Shown one piece after another: positions 27,683 through 35,515 of a DNA stretch of 64,000 nucleotides. Each line of letters opens with the position of its first letter. Position 1 is the first letter of the stretch. The DNA is from Nocardia pneumoniae NBRC 100136 (GTDB lineage: Bacteria > Actinomycetota > Actinomycetes > Mycobacteriales > Mycobacteriaceae), in assembly GCF_000308755.1 (NCBI RefSeq), contig NZ_BAGF01000040.1, positions 1-64,000 of the forward strand. Reading direction: 5' to 3'. Under the pieces are notes generated by a model that saw only the letters and a list, made by a program, of their open reading frames with translations, did no database searches and was not told the origin of the DNA. The position numbers and the translations under genes were made by a program.

Positions 27683-29377
27683 TCAGTGCACGCGGACCGT
27701 CGGTGGCACCGGCTCGATAGGCAGCCGCAGCGCGCCCGGAGCCGCCGCGGGCACCGCGGGACGCGCGGGCGGCACCGGTGCGATGCGCTGATAGGCCGCG
27801 CCCAGTTCCGGCCGGGTGTCGGGCTCGCCGCGGTTCGGCCAGAACGCCATCGCCCGCTCGGCCTGCGCGGTGATGGTCAGCGACGGGTTCACGCCGAGGT
27901 TGGCGGTGACCGCGGAGCCGTCCGCCACGTGCAGGCCGGGATGTCCGTAGACCCGCTGGTAGGGGTCGACCACGCCGGTCTGCGGATCCTCGCCGATGAC
28001 GCATCCGCCGATGTAGTGGGCGGTGGCCGGAATGTTGAACACGTCCATGATCAGGCCGTGGGTATCCCCGTCGACCTTCGCGCCGAACCGGCGGCCGATC
28101 TCGTGCGCCAGCGGGATCCAGGTCGGATTCGGCTCGCCGGTGCCCTGCCTGGTGCGCAGCAGCCCGCGGCGGCGGAACGAGGTCAGCGAGTTGTCCAGGG
28201 ACTGCATGATCAGCAGGATCACCGACTTCTCCGACGCGTGCCGTGCGTTGAGGCTGCGCAGGAAGACCAGCGGGTGCAGCAGGATGGCCAGCAGGAAGCG
28301 CAGGAAACGGAACGCGCCGCCGTCCACGATCGGCACCGACATCGGGAACAGCGCGTTCTGCCCTTTGCCGTAGTGGCACACCTCGACGTGGGTGTCGGCC
28401 TCCGGATGGATCGAGGAGGTGATGGCGATGCCCTCGGCGAAATCGCGGCGGGTGCGGCTGACCACGTTGAGGATCGCCTCGGAGTTGCTGCGGGTCAGCT
28501 CGCCGAGTCGCGGCGACAGGTGCGGCAGCACCCCGTCGTCCCGCATCTTGTGCAGCAGCTTCTGGGTGCCCAGCGCGGCCCCGGCGAACACCACCTGCTC
28601 GGCGGTGAAGGTTCTGCGCTGCTTGCGGATCCAGCGGCCCGACCGCTGGGTGTCGACCGCGTAGCCGCCGCCGGGCAGCGGGCGCACGACGGTGGCGGTG
28701 GTCAGCGGATGCACCTGCGCGCCCGCCTGTTCGGCCAGGTAAAGGTAGTTGGTGGTGGTCGTGTTCTTGGCGTTGTGCGGACAGCCGGTGAAGCAGCGCG
28801 CGCAGTGCACGCACCCGGTGCGGCGCGGGCCCGCGCCGCCGAAGTAGGGGTCGTCGACCTCAGCGCCCGGATCGCTCTCGTTGAAGAACACGCCGACGTC
28901 GGTCGGGTGGAAGGTGTCGGCCACGCCGAGCTCCTCGGCGATCTCCTCGAGCACCTCGTCGGCCGGGGTGGTGCGGGGATTGGCCGTGACGCCGAGCATG
29001 CGCTTGGCCTGGTCGTAATACGGCGCCAGCTCCGCGCGCCAATCGGTGATGTGCGCCCACTGCCGGTCGGTGTAGAAGTTCGGCAGGGGTTCGTAGAGCG
29101 TGTTGCCGTAGATCAGGGAACCGCCGCCGACGCCCGCGCCGGAAAACACGGCGCACTTGCCGAGCAGGCTGATCCGCTGCGGGCCGGTGAGGCCGAGGCG
29201 CGGCGCCCAGATCGATTTGCGCACATTCCAGTTGGTGCGCGGGATGTCCTCCGGGTTCCACCGGCGGCCTGCCTCCAGAACGCCGACCCGGTAGCCCTTC
29301 TCGGTGAGCCGCAGCGCGCTCACGCTGCCACCGAATCCGGAACCGATCACCACCACGTCGTAGTCGAATGCGGACAT
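27683..29377 (-). CDS. choD: GMC cholesterol oxidase, ChoD-like
   Basis: 564-aa GMC-type flavoprotein with the N-terminal FAD motif VVVIGSGFGGSVSALRL, a Cys-rich stretch GCVHCARCFTGC (near residue 190), and a C-terminal GLHVADGSAVTANLGVNPSLT block. It resembles M. tuberculosis ChoD (Rv3409c, 578 aa). ChoD is named cholesterol oxidase, but its role in mycobacterial sterol growth is disputed, so the substrate is uncertain. Start at the ATG at 29377. The Cys set could bind iron-sulfur or be structural. Confidence 0.82.
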   Translation of the reverse strand: MSAFDYDVVVIGSGFGGSVSALRLTEKGYRVGVLEAGRRWNPEDIPRTNWNVRKSIWAPRLGLTGPQRISLLGKCAVFSGAGVGGGSLIYGNTLYEPLPNFYTDRQWAHITDWRAELAPYYDQAKRMLGVTANPRTTPADEVLEEIAEELGVADTFHPTDVGVFFNESDPGAEVDDPYFGGAGPRRTGCVHCARCFTGCPHNAKNTTTTNYLYLAEQAGAQVHPLTTATVVRPLPGGGYAVDTQRSGRWIRKQRRTFTAEQVVFAGAALGTQKLLHKMRDDGVLPHLSPRLGELTRSNSEAILNVVSRTRRDFAEGIAITSSIHPEADTHVEVCHYGKGQNALFPMSVPIVDGGAFRFLRFLLAILLHPLVFLRSLNARHASEKSVILLIMQSLDNSLTSFRRRGLLRTRQGTGEPNPTWIPLAHEIGRRFGAKVDGDTHGLIMDVFNIPATAHYIGGCVIGEDPQTGVVDPYQRVYGHPGLHVADGSAVTANLGVNPSLTITAQAERAMAFWPNRGEPDTRPELGAAYQRIAPVPPARPAVPAAAPGALRLPIEPVPPTVRVH

Positions 29378-29532
29378 TGCTTCCTCTCGCTCACCAGACC
29401 ATACGGTGAGAAACTTTTCTACTCATTCTGTCACGGCCGTGTTGTGGCGGAAAACATCCTCCCACGCGGCCTGCCGCGCGGATATCCGAGAAATCGGCGC
29501 GTGGAGATGGCGAGGGTGGGGGTCGGTGGGGT

Positions 29533-30189
29533 ATGCACGGGGTCGTGACAACCGAACCGGGTACCGCGGGACCGGAGGAACGCGCCCACGGTGCGGCGCG
29601 AGGCCTCTTCGCCGACCGCATCCTGACCGTGCCGAACGTGCTGAGCGTGCTGCGCCTGCTCGGCGTTCCGCTGTTCCTGTGGTTGCTGCTGGTCGAGCGG
29701 GCAGATGGCTGGGCGTTCGCGCTCCTGGTCGCCAGCGGCGTCACCGACTTCCTGGACGGCAAGCTCGCGCGGCTGCTGGAGCAGTCCTCCCGGCTGGGCG
29801 CGCTGCTGGATCCGTTCGTCGACCGGCTGTATCTGGTGACCACGCTGGCGGCCTTCGTGATCCGCGGCCTGATGCCGTGGTGGGTGGCGGCGCTGCTGGT
29901 CGGGCGCGACCTCGTGCTCACCGCGACGCTGTCGGTGTACAAGCGCCGCGACCTGCCCCCGCCCGAGGTGATCTATCTGGGCAAAGCGGCCACTTTCGCG
30001 CTGATGTCCGCGCTGCCCTGGCTGCTGGGCGGGCAGATGGACTGGGCGGCCGCCGGTTTCGGGCGGGCCTTCGGCGGGGCACTACTGATCTGGGGCACGG
30101 CGGTCTACCTCTGGACCGGCGCGCTCTATACCGGCAAAGCCATCGCCGTCGCAAGAGCGATACCGGCTGTGGGGCATCGGACCGCGTAG
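29533..30189 (+). CDS. CDP-alcohol phosphatidyltransferase
   Basis: 218-aa membrane enzyme with the full CDP-alcohol signature, D-G-x2-A-R-x8-G-x3-D-x3-D, seen as DGKLARLLEQSSRLGALLD followed by PFVD. Several hydrophobic helices follow. It transfers a phosphatidyl group from CDP-diacylglycerol to an alcohol such as glycerol-phosphate or inositol-phosphate. Position just before gcvH-garA matches Rv1822 (pgsA2), so that orthologue is likely. ATG 29533 has a G-rich upstream; GTG 29545 is possible. The acceptor is not shown. Confidence 0.85.
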   Translation: MHGVVTTEPGTAGPEERAHGAARGLFADRILTVPNVLSVLRLLGVPLFLWLLLVERADGWAFALLVASGVTDFLDGKLARLLEQSSRLGALLDPFVDRLYLVTTLAAFVIRGLMPWWVAALLVGRDLVLTATLSVYKRRDLPPPEVIYLGKAATFALMSALPWLLGGQMDWAAAGFGRAFGGALLIWGTAVYLWTGALYTGKAIAVARAIPAVGHRTA

Positions 30190-30231
30190 CCGATAGAGTT
30201 TGCGTGCAACGTTCGAACGAAAGGACGGCCT

Positions 30232-30630
30232 GTGACCCAGACCCCCGAGGATCTGCGCTACACCGAGGAGCACGAGTGGGTACGCCGGATCGCCCCGACC
30301 CGGGTCCGGGTGGGCATCACCGATTACGCCCAGTCTCAACTCGGTGACGTTGTGTTCGTGCAGCTGCCCGAGACGGACGCGGACGTGTCCGCCGCGGACA
30401 GCATCGCGGAGGTGGAGTCGACCAAGAGCGTGTCCGACATCTACGCGCCGTTGAGCGCCAAAGTCGTTGCGGTGAACGACAAATTGAGCTCGGCGCCGGA
30501 GACGTTGAACACCGATCCCTACGGTGAGGGATGGCTGTTCGAGCTGGAGGTGAGCGATGCCGCGAGCCTCGACGTGACGCTCGGCGAACTGCTGGATGCC
30601 GCAGGTTATCAAGGAGTTATCGGGGGCTGA
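30232..30630 (+). CDS. gcvH: Glycine cleavage system H protein
   Basis: 132-aa lipoyl carrier. The lipoylated lysine is Lys65 in EVESTKSVSD, and TEEHEWV and GDVVFVQLPE are the usual flanking blocks. It shuttles the aminomethyl group from P protein (encoded at 35516) to T protein. GTG 30232 follows GAAAGGACGG. Its separation from gcvP by five other genes is the same as in mycobacteria, and it sits directly upstream of garA. Confidence 0.97.
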   Translation: MTQTPEDLRYTEEHEWVRRIAPTRVRVGITDYAQSQLGDVVFVQLPETDADVSAADSIAEVESTKSVSDIYAPLSAKVVAVNDKLSSAPETLNTDPYGEGWLFELEVSDAASLDVTLGELLDAAGYQGVIGG

Positions 30631-30798
30631 AGCAGCCTTCCCAGTTCTACCTGCACGGGTGCGGCCCGGCAGGGTACGGTCAATGCCAACAGATGCACCC
30701 GGCGGCTGTGCCGGGGATCTAGGGACTCGACGGCAGGTCGTGGTGCCAGAGGTATCACCTGCTTGCATGGATAATCAGGTTCGAGGAGGAGAGAAACG

Positions 30799-31284
30799 GT
30801 GAGCGAGAACAAAGACCCGGGTTACGGGGAGACCGCGGCCGAGACGACGTCGGTCTTCCGCGCGGATTTCCTGAACGAGGTCGACGCGTCGCGCGCCGGA
30901 GAGGTGACCGGCGAGCAGCCGGTCCAAGGGGTCGAGGGTCTGCCGGTCGGAGCGGCCCTCTTGGTCGTCAAACGCGGCCCGAACGCGGGCTCGCGGTTCC
31001 TGTTGGATCAGCCGACCACGTCGGCGGGTCGCCACCCCGACAGTGACATCTTTCTCGATGACGTCACCGTCAGCCGTCGGCACGCCGAGTTCCGTCAGGA
31101 CGACGATTCGTTCCAGGTCGTCGATGTGGGCAGCCTGAACGGGACATACGTGAACCGGGAGCCGGTGGACTCCTCCGAGCTGCAGAACGGCGACGAGGTG
31201 CAGATCGGCAAGTTCCGGCTGGTATTCCTCACCGGACCGCGCGCCCAGGTGACCGACTCGTCGGCGGGTGCGGGGAGTCTATGA
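30799..31284 (+). CDS. garA: FHA-domain regulator GarA/OdhI
   Basis: 161-aa regulator of the 2-oxoglutarate node. The N-terminal ETTSVFR (Thr16-Thr17) is the site phosphorylated by PknG/PknB in mycobacterial GarA. The FHA domain (about residues 50-140) has SAGRHPDSDI, TVSRRHAEF and GSLNGTYVNRE. Unphosphorylated GarA inhibits 2-oxoglutarate dehydrogenase and glutamate dehydrogenase and activates glutamate synthase, by family knowledge. GTG 30799 has GGAGGAGAG upstream. Its stop overlaps the start of a 22-aa frame (ATGA). Confidence 0.95.
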   Translation: MSENKDPGYGETAAETTSVFRADFLNEVDASRAGEVTGEQPVQGVEGLPVGAALLVVKRGPNAGSRFLLDQPTTSAGRHPDSDIFLDDVTVSRRHAEFRQDDDSFQVVDVGSLNGTYVNREPVDSSELQNGDEVQIGKFRLVFLTGPRAQVTDSSAGAGSL

Positions 31285-31349
31285 CAGCGCCGACGCTGGG
31301 TCTCACACCTCAGGAAAGGCTCGGGGTCATGAAGGACCTGGCGCGGTGA
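31281..31349 (+). CDS. 22-aa coupled small reading frame between garA and ftsR
   Basis: A 23-codon frame beginning MTAPTLGLTPQERL and ending KDLAR. Its ATG (31281) overlaps the garA stop and its TGA (31347-31349) overlaps the GTG start of ftsR (31346). GGGGAG lies 3-4 bp before the ATG. Both overlaps are the 4-base type used in translational coupling, so ribosomes could pass from garA through this frame to ftsR. It may be a leader peptide, a genuine small protein, or a relic of a longer gene. No homologue known to me. Confidence 0.5.
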   Translation: MTAPTLGLTPQERLGVMKDLAR

Positions 31350-32182
31350 CCGGTGCGGCGCAGTGGGCACGCGGAGGGATGTCGATCGGCTCCGTGCTCG
31401 ACCTGCTGCGCCCCGACTTTCCCGACGTCACCATCTCCAAGATCCGCTTCCTGGAAGCGGAGGGGCTGATCCGGCCGGAGCGGACGCCTTCGGGCTACCG
31501 CAGATTCTCCGTGGCGGATGTCGAACGGCTCCGGTTCGTGCTGACCGCGCAACGCGACCAGTATCTGCCGTTGAAGGTGATCAAGGAACAGCTCGAGGCA
31601 ATCGACAGCGGTGCGGCGACGCTCGGCGTGCGGGAAGCCCGCGCCCGAGCGCACTCCGTGCGCACCGGGGAGGCGGAGTCCGGGCACGTCTCGCCGGATG
31701 GCGAGCAGCCGACGCGGGGTTCCGACCGCGGCGCACGCCCGGCCGCGGCGCCCCGGCGGCTGGGGGTCGTGCCGAACGAGATCTCCCCGGAGGATCTGCG
31801 CTTAGATCACGAGATCCGGGTCACCCGGGCGGATCTGCTCGAGCAGGCCGGGATCGATGACGGTTTTCTGGGTGACCTCATCCGGGCCAACCTGATCACG
31901 CCGGGCCCGGCGGGGTACTTCGACGCCGACGCGGTGACGCTGGCCAAGACGGCCCGGGCGATGGCCGAATTCGGTTTGGAGGCGCGCCATTTGCGGGCGT
32001 TCAAGCTCGCGGCCGACCGGGAGGCCGCGCTCGTGGCGCAGATCGCCGCCCCGATCGCGAAGAGCCGGGACGCGGGCGCCCGCGCCCGCGCGGAGGAGAC
32101 GGTGCGCGAACTCGCCGCGCTGTCGCTGACATTGCACACTTGTCTGGTCAAGTCCTCGGTCCGGAGTTCGCTGGGGGGTTGA
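31346..32182 (+). CDS. ftsR: MerR-family regulator FtsR
   Basis: 278-aa MerR-type regulator, orthologue by content and position of Rv1828/FtsR, which regulates ftsZ-related cell-division genes in corynebacteria. The HTH block is SIGSVLDLLRPDFPDVTISKIRFLE, then GLIRPERTPSGYRRFSVADVERLRF. A linker of variable sequence and a second conserved domain (ISPEDLRLDHEIRVTRADLLE) follow. Start GTG 31346 overlaps the preceding 22-aa frame, with AAGGA about 10 bp upstream. Cotranscription with garA is likely. Confidence 0.9.
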   Translation: MTGAAQWARGGMSIGSVLDLLRPDFPDVTISKIRFLEAEGLIRPERTPSGYRRFSVADVERLRFVLTAQRDQYLPLKVIKEQLEAIDSGAATLGVREARARAHSVRTGEAESGHVSPDGEQPTRGSDRGARPAAAPRRLGVVPNEISPEDLRLDHEIRVTRADLLEQAGIDDGFLGDLIRANLITPGPAGYFDADAVTLAKTARAMAEFGLEARHLRAFKLAADREAALVAQIAAPIAKSRDAGARARAEETVRELAALSLTLHTCLVKSSVRSSLGG

Positions 32183-32341
32183 CCCCTCGGCGGCTCGGCT
32201 CCGGCGGGTTTCGCCGACCCAACACGCTGATTTCGGCTGTGTAGACCGATCGCTGGACCGGTGCGGGTTCGCCTAGACTCGTGGTACGGCGAGCTCTGCA
32301 GCGGTCATGCCGGGCCGGCGGCGAGTATGGGAGGCAGTGCG

Positions 32342-32815
32342 ATGAGCGAAATGCGCGTGATCGGCATCCGTGTCGAGCAGCCACAGAACCAGCCCGTGCT
32401 GTTGCTCCGTGAGGTGGCGGGCGACCGATACCTGCCGATCTGGATCGGGCAGGCGGAGGCGACCGCGATCGTGCTCGAACAGGAGGGGGTGACCCCGATA
32501 CGCCCGCTGACCCACGATCTGATCAAGGTCCTGATCACCGAGCTGGGGCACACCCTCAAGGAGGTCAGGATCGTGGATCTGCAGGAGGGCACCTTCTACG
32601 CGGACCTGGTCTTCGAGAACGATCTGCGGATCTCGGCGCGGCCGTCGGACTCGGTTGCGATCGCCTTGCGGGTGGGTTGCCCGATCTACGCTGAAGAGTC
32701 CGTCCTGGAGGAAGCCGGACTGGTCATGCCGGACGAGCGCGAGGACGAGGTGGAGAAGTTCAAGGAGTTCCTCGAATCGGTGTCTCCGGACGACTTCAAG
32801 GCGACCGACAGCTGA
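32342..32815 (+). CDS. Bifunctional nuclease family protein, Rv1829-like
   Basis: 157-aa protein of the bifunctional-nuclease (DUF151) family: LPIWIGQAEATAI, RPLTHDLI and ISARPSDSVAIALRVG are the conserved blocks. Plant members have DNase/RNase activity; the bacterial role is unsettled. ATG 32342 follows GGGAGG. It is conserved between the two MerR genes in mycobacteria (Rv1828-Rv1829-Rv1830), and the same order is seen here, suggesting a link to growth or division control. Confidence 0.9.
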   Translation: MSEMRVIGIRVEQPQNQPVLLLREVAGDRYLPIWIGQAEATAIVLEQEGVTPIRPLTHDLIKVLITELGHTLKEVRIVDLQEGTFYADLVFENDLRISARPSDSVAIALRVGCPIYAEESVLEEAGLVMPDEREDEVEKFKEFLESVSPDDFKATDS

Positions 32816-33001
32816 AGTAGAGGTCGAGAGTTTTACCGCGCGTCGCGTTTGGCTCGACGACGCCGCTCCCTGGACAATCGGGGGAGTAATCTCGACAGTT
32901 GGGCCACGTCCGTTTCGGCCGAATCCGCACCGGTTCGGTCGGCGACGGAGCCGGGTCATCGATGAGGCTGGGAATGCGTCGGCGAAGCAAGGGAGTGGTC
33001 A

Positions 33002-33559
33002 GTGGCAGAGCAATCGCAGGATGTGGTACAGCCAGGCCTGTTCCCGGACGACTCGGTACCTGACGACCTTGTCGGCTATCGCGTCCCCAGTGCCTGCCAG
33101 GTGGCCGGGATCACCTATCGGCAGCTCGACTATTGGGCGCGCACCGGGCTGGTGGTGCCCTCCATCCGAGGCGCGGCGGGTTCGGGGAGTCAGCGGCTGT
33201 ACTCGTTCAAGGACATCCTGGTCCTCAAGATCGTCAAGCGGCTGCTGGACGCGGGCATCTCGTTGCAGAACATCCGCATCGCGGTCGATCATCTGCGCAG
33301 CCGCGGCGTGCAGGACCTGGCCGGGATCACCCTCTTCTCCGACGGCACGTCGGTCTACGAGTGCACCTCGGCCGAGGAGGTCGTCGATTTACTGCAGGGC
33401 GGGCAGGGCGTCTTCGGCATCGCCGTCAGCGGCGCGATGCGCGAACTGACCGGCGCCATCGCGAATTTCCCCGCCGAACGCGCGTCGACGGTCACCGAAC
33501 GCCCCGAAGACGAGTTGTCGTTCCGCCGCAAGGCGCGGATGAACCGCAAGACGGGTTAG
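33002..33559 (+). CDS. MerR-family regulator, Rv1830/McdR-like
   Basis: 185-aa MerR-type protein. The HTH region reads VPSACQVAGITYRQLDYWARTGLV, then GSQRLYSFKDILVLKIVKRLLDAG. The C-terminal half (GVQDLAGITLFSDGTSVYEC) is the conserved extension of this orthologue group. In mycobacteria Rv1830 affects cell division and growth; the same is inferred. GTG 33002 is chosen, with GGGAG 7 bp upstream. It follows the nuclease-family gene after a 186-bp spacer that may hold its own promoter. Confidence 0.88.
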   Translation: MAEQSQDVVQPGLFPDDSVPDDLVGYRVPSACQVAGITYRQLDYWARTGLVVPSIRGAAGSGSQRLYSFKDILVLKIVKRLLDAGISLQNIRIAVDHLRSRGVQDLAGITLFSDGTSVYECTSAEEVVDLLQGGQGVFGIAVSGAMRELTGAIANFPAERASTVTERPEDELSFRRKARMNRKTG

Positions 33560-33608
33560 GTCGACGCAGAGCGCGGGATAGGGCGGCGGCAGCGAGGAGG
33601 GGGACGCC

Positions 33609-34964
33609 GTGCGGGCAGCCGATGACATCGCCGGAATCGTCGGGCCGATCGGCCACCTCAGCGGGTTCCCGACCGTCGACGAGTTGAACGCGTTCGCCGA
33701 CCTGCTCGCCGCCGATCACCCGGAGCGGGTGTCGATCACGGAACTCGGGCGGTCGCGCGGCGGTGACCCGATTCGCGAGGTGCAGGTCGGGTCGGGGACT
33801 CGGCACATCCTGGTGCTGGGCAATCCGCACCCGAACGAGCCCATCGGCATGGCCACGATCCGCCATCTGCTCGGCAGAATGGTCGCCGACGACGCCGCGA
33901 CCGTGGACGCCACCTGGCATTTCGTGCTCTGTGTCGACCCCGACGGAACCCGGCTGAACGAAGGGTGGTTCGCCGGCCCGCACACCAGGACCGGCGTGGC
34001 GCGCGGCTTCTACCGCCCGCCCGCGGCCGAACAGCCGGAATGGTGCTTCCCGACCGTGTGGCGCGGCCGGTCCGTCGGCGTCCCGCTGCCGGAGACGAAG
34101 GCCATGATGACGCTGATCGACCGCACCCGGCCCGCGCTGATCGCGTCGCTGCACAACGCCGAGTTCGGCGGCGGGTTCTTCTACACCTGCGGCGGCGATG
34201 CCGAGTACTGGTCGGCGCTCACCGCGCGGCTCTCCGCGGCGGATGTCCCGATCTATCACGGCGAACCGGACGCGCCGGGCGCGCACACGCTGGCGCCGGG
34301 AGTCTTCGAGCTGCCATTGTTCGGCGCCATGGCCGACCTGCTCGCGGCGAAGGGCCTCGACGCGGTCGCCGCGCTGGGCGGGGGCGGCTGCCGGGACTAC
34401 ACGGCGCGCTACGGCACGGCGATTCTGGTCTGCGAGCTGCCACTGTGGGTCGACGAGCGGATCGGTGACGGATCGGCGGGCGACCGCGTGCTCGGTGACC
34501 TGCTCGACGCCACCGCGGCCGACTACCGGGCGATGGCCGAGGTCGCCGCTGACGTGCTCGCGCGCGTGGCCCGCCAATTGAGCGGACGCAGCCCGTTCGA
34601 GCGGTCGGTGCGCGCGCTGGTCGCCGGGCTGCCCAGCTTGGCGGTGAACAAACAGACTGTGCCGCAACGGGATCGGATCGCGACCCGCGGCGAGATCTTC
34701 GTCGAACGATACGACTGGACCGCGATGCTGCGCCTGCGGTTGGGCGGCATGCTGCTGCGGCTGCTCGACGACGAATTCCGCCGCGACGGCGCGCCCGCGC
34801 TGGCCGCCGAACGCGACCGGTTCGCCGCGGTGTTCGACCAGTGGTGCGCCGACGTCGAGCAGAACGCGCCGGGCGTCGCGGTGCCGCTGGACCGGCTGGT
34901 GCGGATCCAGGCGGAGTCGATCCTGCTCGCGGCCACCAGGCTGCGTGACGGCCTGCCGATCTGA
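33609..34964 (+). CDS. M14-family zinc carboxypeptidase-like protein
   Basis: 451-aa protein with an M14 carboxypeptidase core. The zinc ligands are His and Glu of NPHPNEP (around residue 75) and the His of ASLHNAEFGGG (near residue 183). No signal peptide is seen, so it is probably cytoplasmic. The C-terminal 150 residues are helical and not typical of digestive M14 enzymes. It may trim peptides or amidated cell-wall fragments; this is a guess. GTG 33609 has GAGGAGGGG upstream. Confidence 0.78.
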   Translation: MRAADDIAGIVGPIGHLSGFPTVDELNAFADLLAADHPERVSITELGRSRGGDPIREVQVGSGTRHILVLGNPHPNEPIGMATIRHLLGRMVADDAATVDATWHFVLCVDPDGTRLNEGWFAGPHTRTGVARGFYRPPAAEQPEWCFPTVWRGRSVGVPLPETKAMMTLIDRTRPALIASLHNAEFGGGFFYTCGGDAEYWSALTARLSAADVPIYHGEPDAPGAHTLAPGVFELPLFGAMADLLAAKGLDAVAALGGGGCRDYTARYGTAILVCELPLWVDERIGDGSAGDRVLGDLLDATAADYRAMAEVAADVLARVARQLSGRSPFERSVRALVAGLPSLAVNKQTVPQRDRIATRGEIFVERYDWTAMLRLRLGGMLLRLLDDEFRRDGAPALAAERDRFAAVFDQWCADVEQNAPGVAVPLDRLVRIQAESILLAATRLRDGLPI

Positions 34965-35106
34965 CGTTTCCGCTCACGCCTAACCGACATCGCGTGCGAC
35001 AGTGATGCCCGGGAACGCGACCGCCGCTCTGGTACGGCAGTCACGCGACCACTGATTTCGCAAGAACATGGGGTAACTCGCCGGGAACGCCCAGAACCCA
35101 GCCGGG

Positions 35107-35174
35107 CACCCGACGCAGGACCTGAACGCAACTTCCGCGGCACCCGACTGGTACGGCCTGAAGACGCGGACAGG
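35107..35174. repeat. Dispersed repeat, copy 1
   Basis: A stretch of about 68 bp containing GCAGGACCTGAACG and TACGGCCTGAAGACGCGG, matching 42034-42102 at roughly four bases in five. It lies upstream of the glycine riboswitch, in the 285-bp spacer after the M14 gene. The middle is variable while both flanks are nearly identical. Function unknown. Confidence 0.6.
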
Positions 35175-35258
35175 TGGGGAGCGTGACGAGAACGACACCT
35201 GTCGCGGGGGTGCGCTGGCGCGGTCCCACGTGGCATCGGCATAAACTGACGGTGCGTC

Positions 35259-35462
35259 GCCGCCGTGCGGGAGAGTCCCGGTCTCGAAACGAGTCCGGGC
35301 GCCGAAGGAGCAGCACCTCCCCGTCAATCTCTCAGGCAACAGGGACCGTGCGGGCTTCGACGCCTCTGGAAAGCGGTGGCTTCGAGCCGCCCGCCCATGG
35401 GGAAAGGGGCTCGGCCACCGGTCGCGGCACCCGAATCTCTCAGGCGCCACGACAGAGGGGGA
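35259..35462 (+). ncRNA. Tandem glycine riboswitch
   Basis: Two consecutive glycine aptamers upstream of gcvP. Aptamer 1 (about 35259-35357) has GCCGAAGGAGCA and AATCTCTCAGGCAA. Aptamer 2 (about 35363-35460) has CTCTGGAAAG at its 5' side and GAATCTCTCAGGC ... ACAGAGG at its 3' side. Both conserved cores are recognisable by eye. Glycine binding normally turns the downstream gcv genes on, so excess glycine is sent to one-carbon metabolism. The gcvP GTG lies 54 bp after the second aptamer; exact stem ends were not folded. Confidence 0.9.
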
Positions 35463-35515
35463 GGGCCGGTACCCGTCGACCGCGCGGTCGACCCGACCCG
35501 ACCTTGGGAGCTGTT

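Noticed and set aside
27413..29548. 711-codon plus-strand frame opposite choD
   Set aside because: Low-complexity translation antisense to a well-supported GMC oxidoreductase gene.
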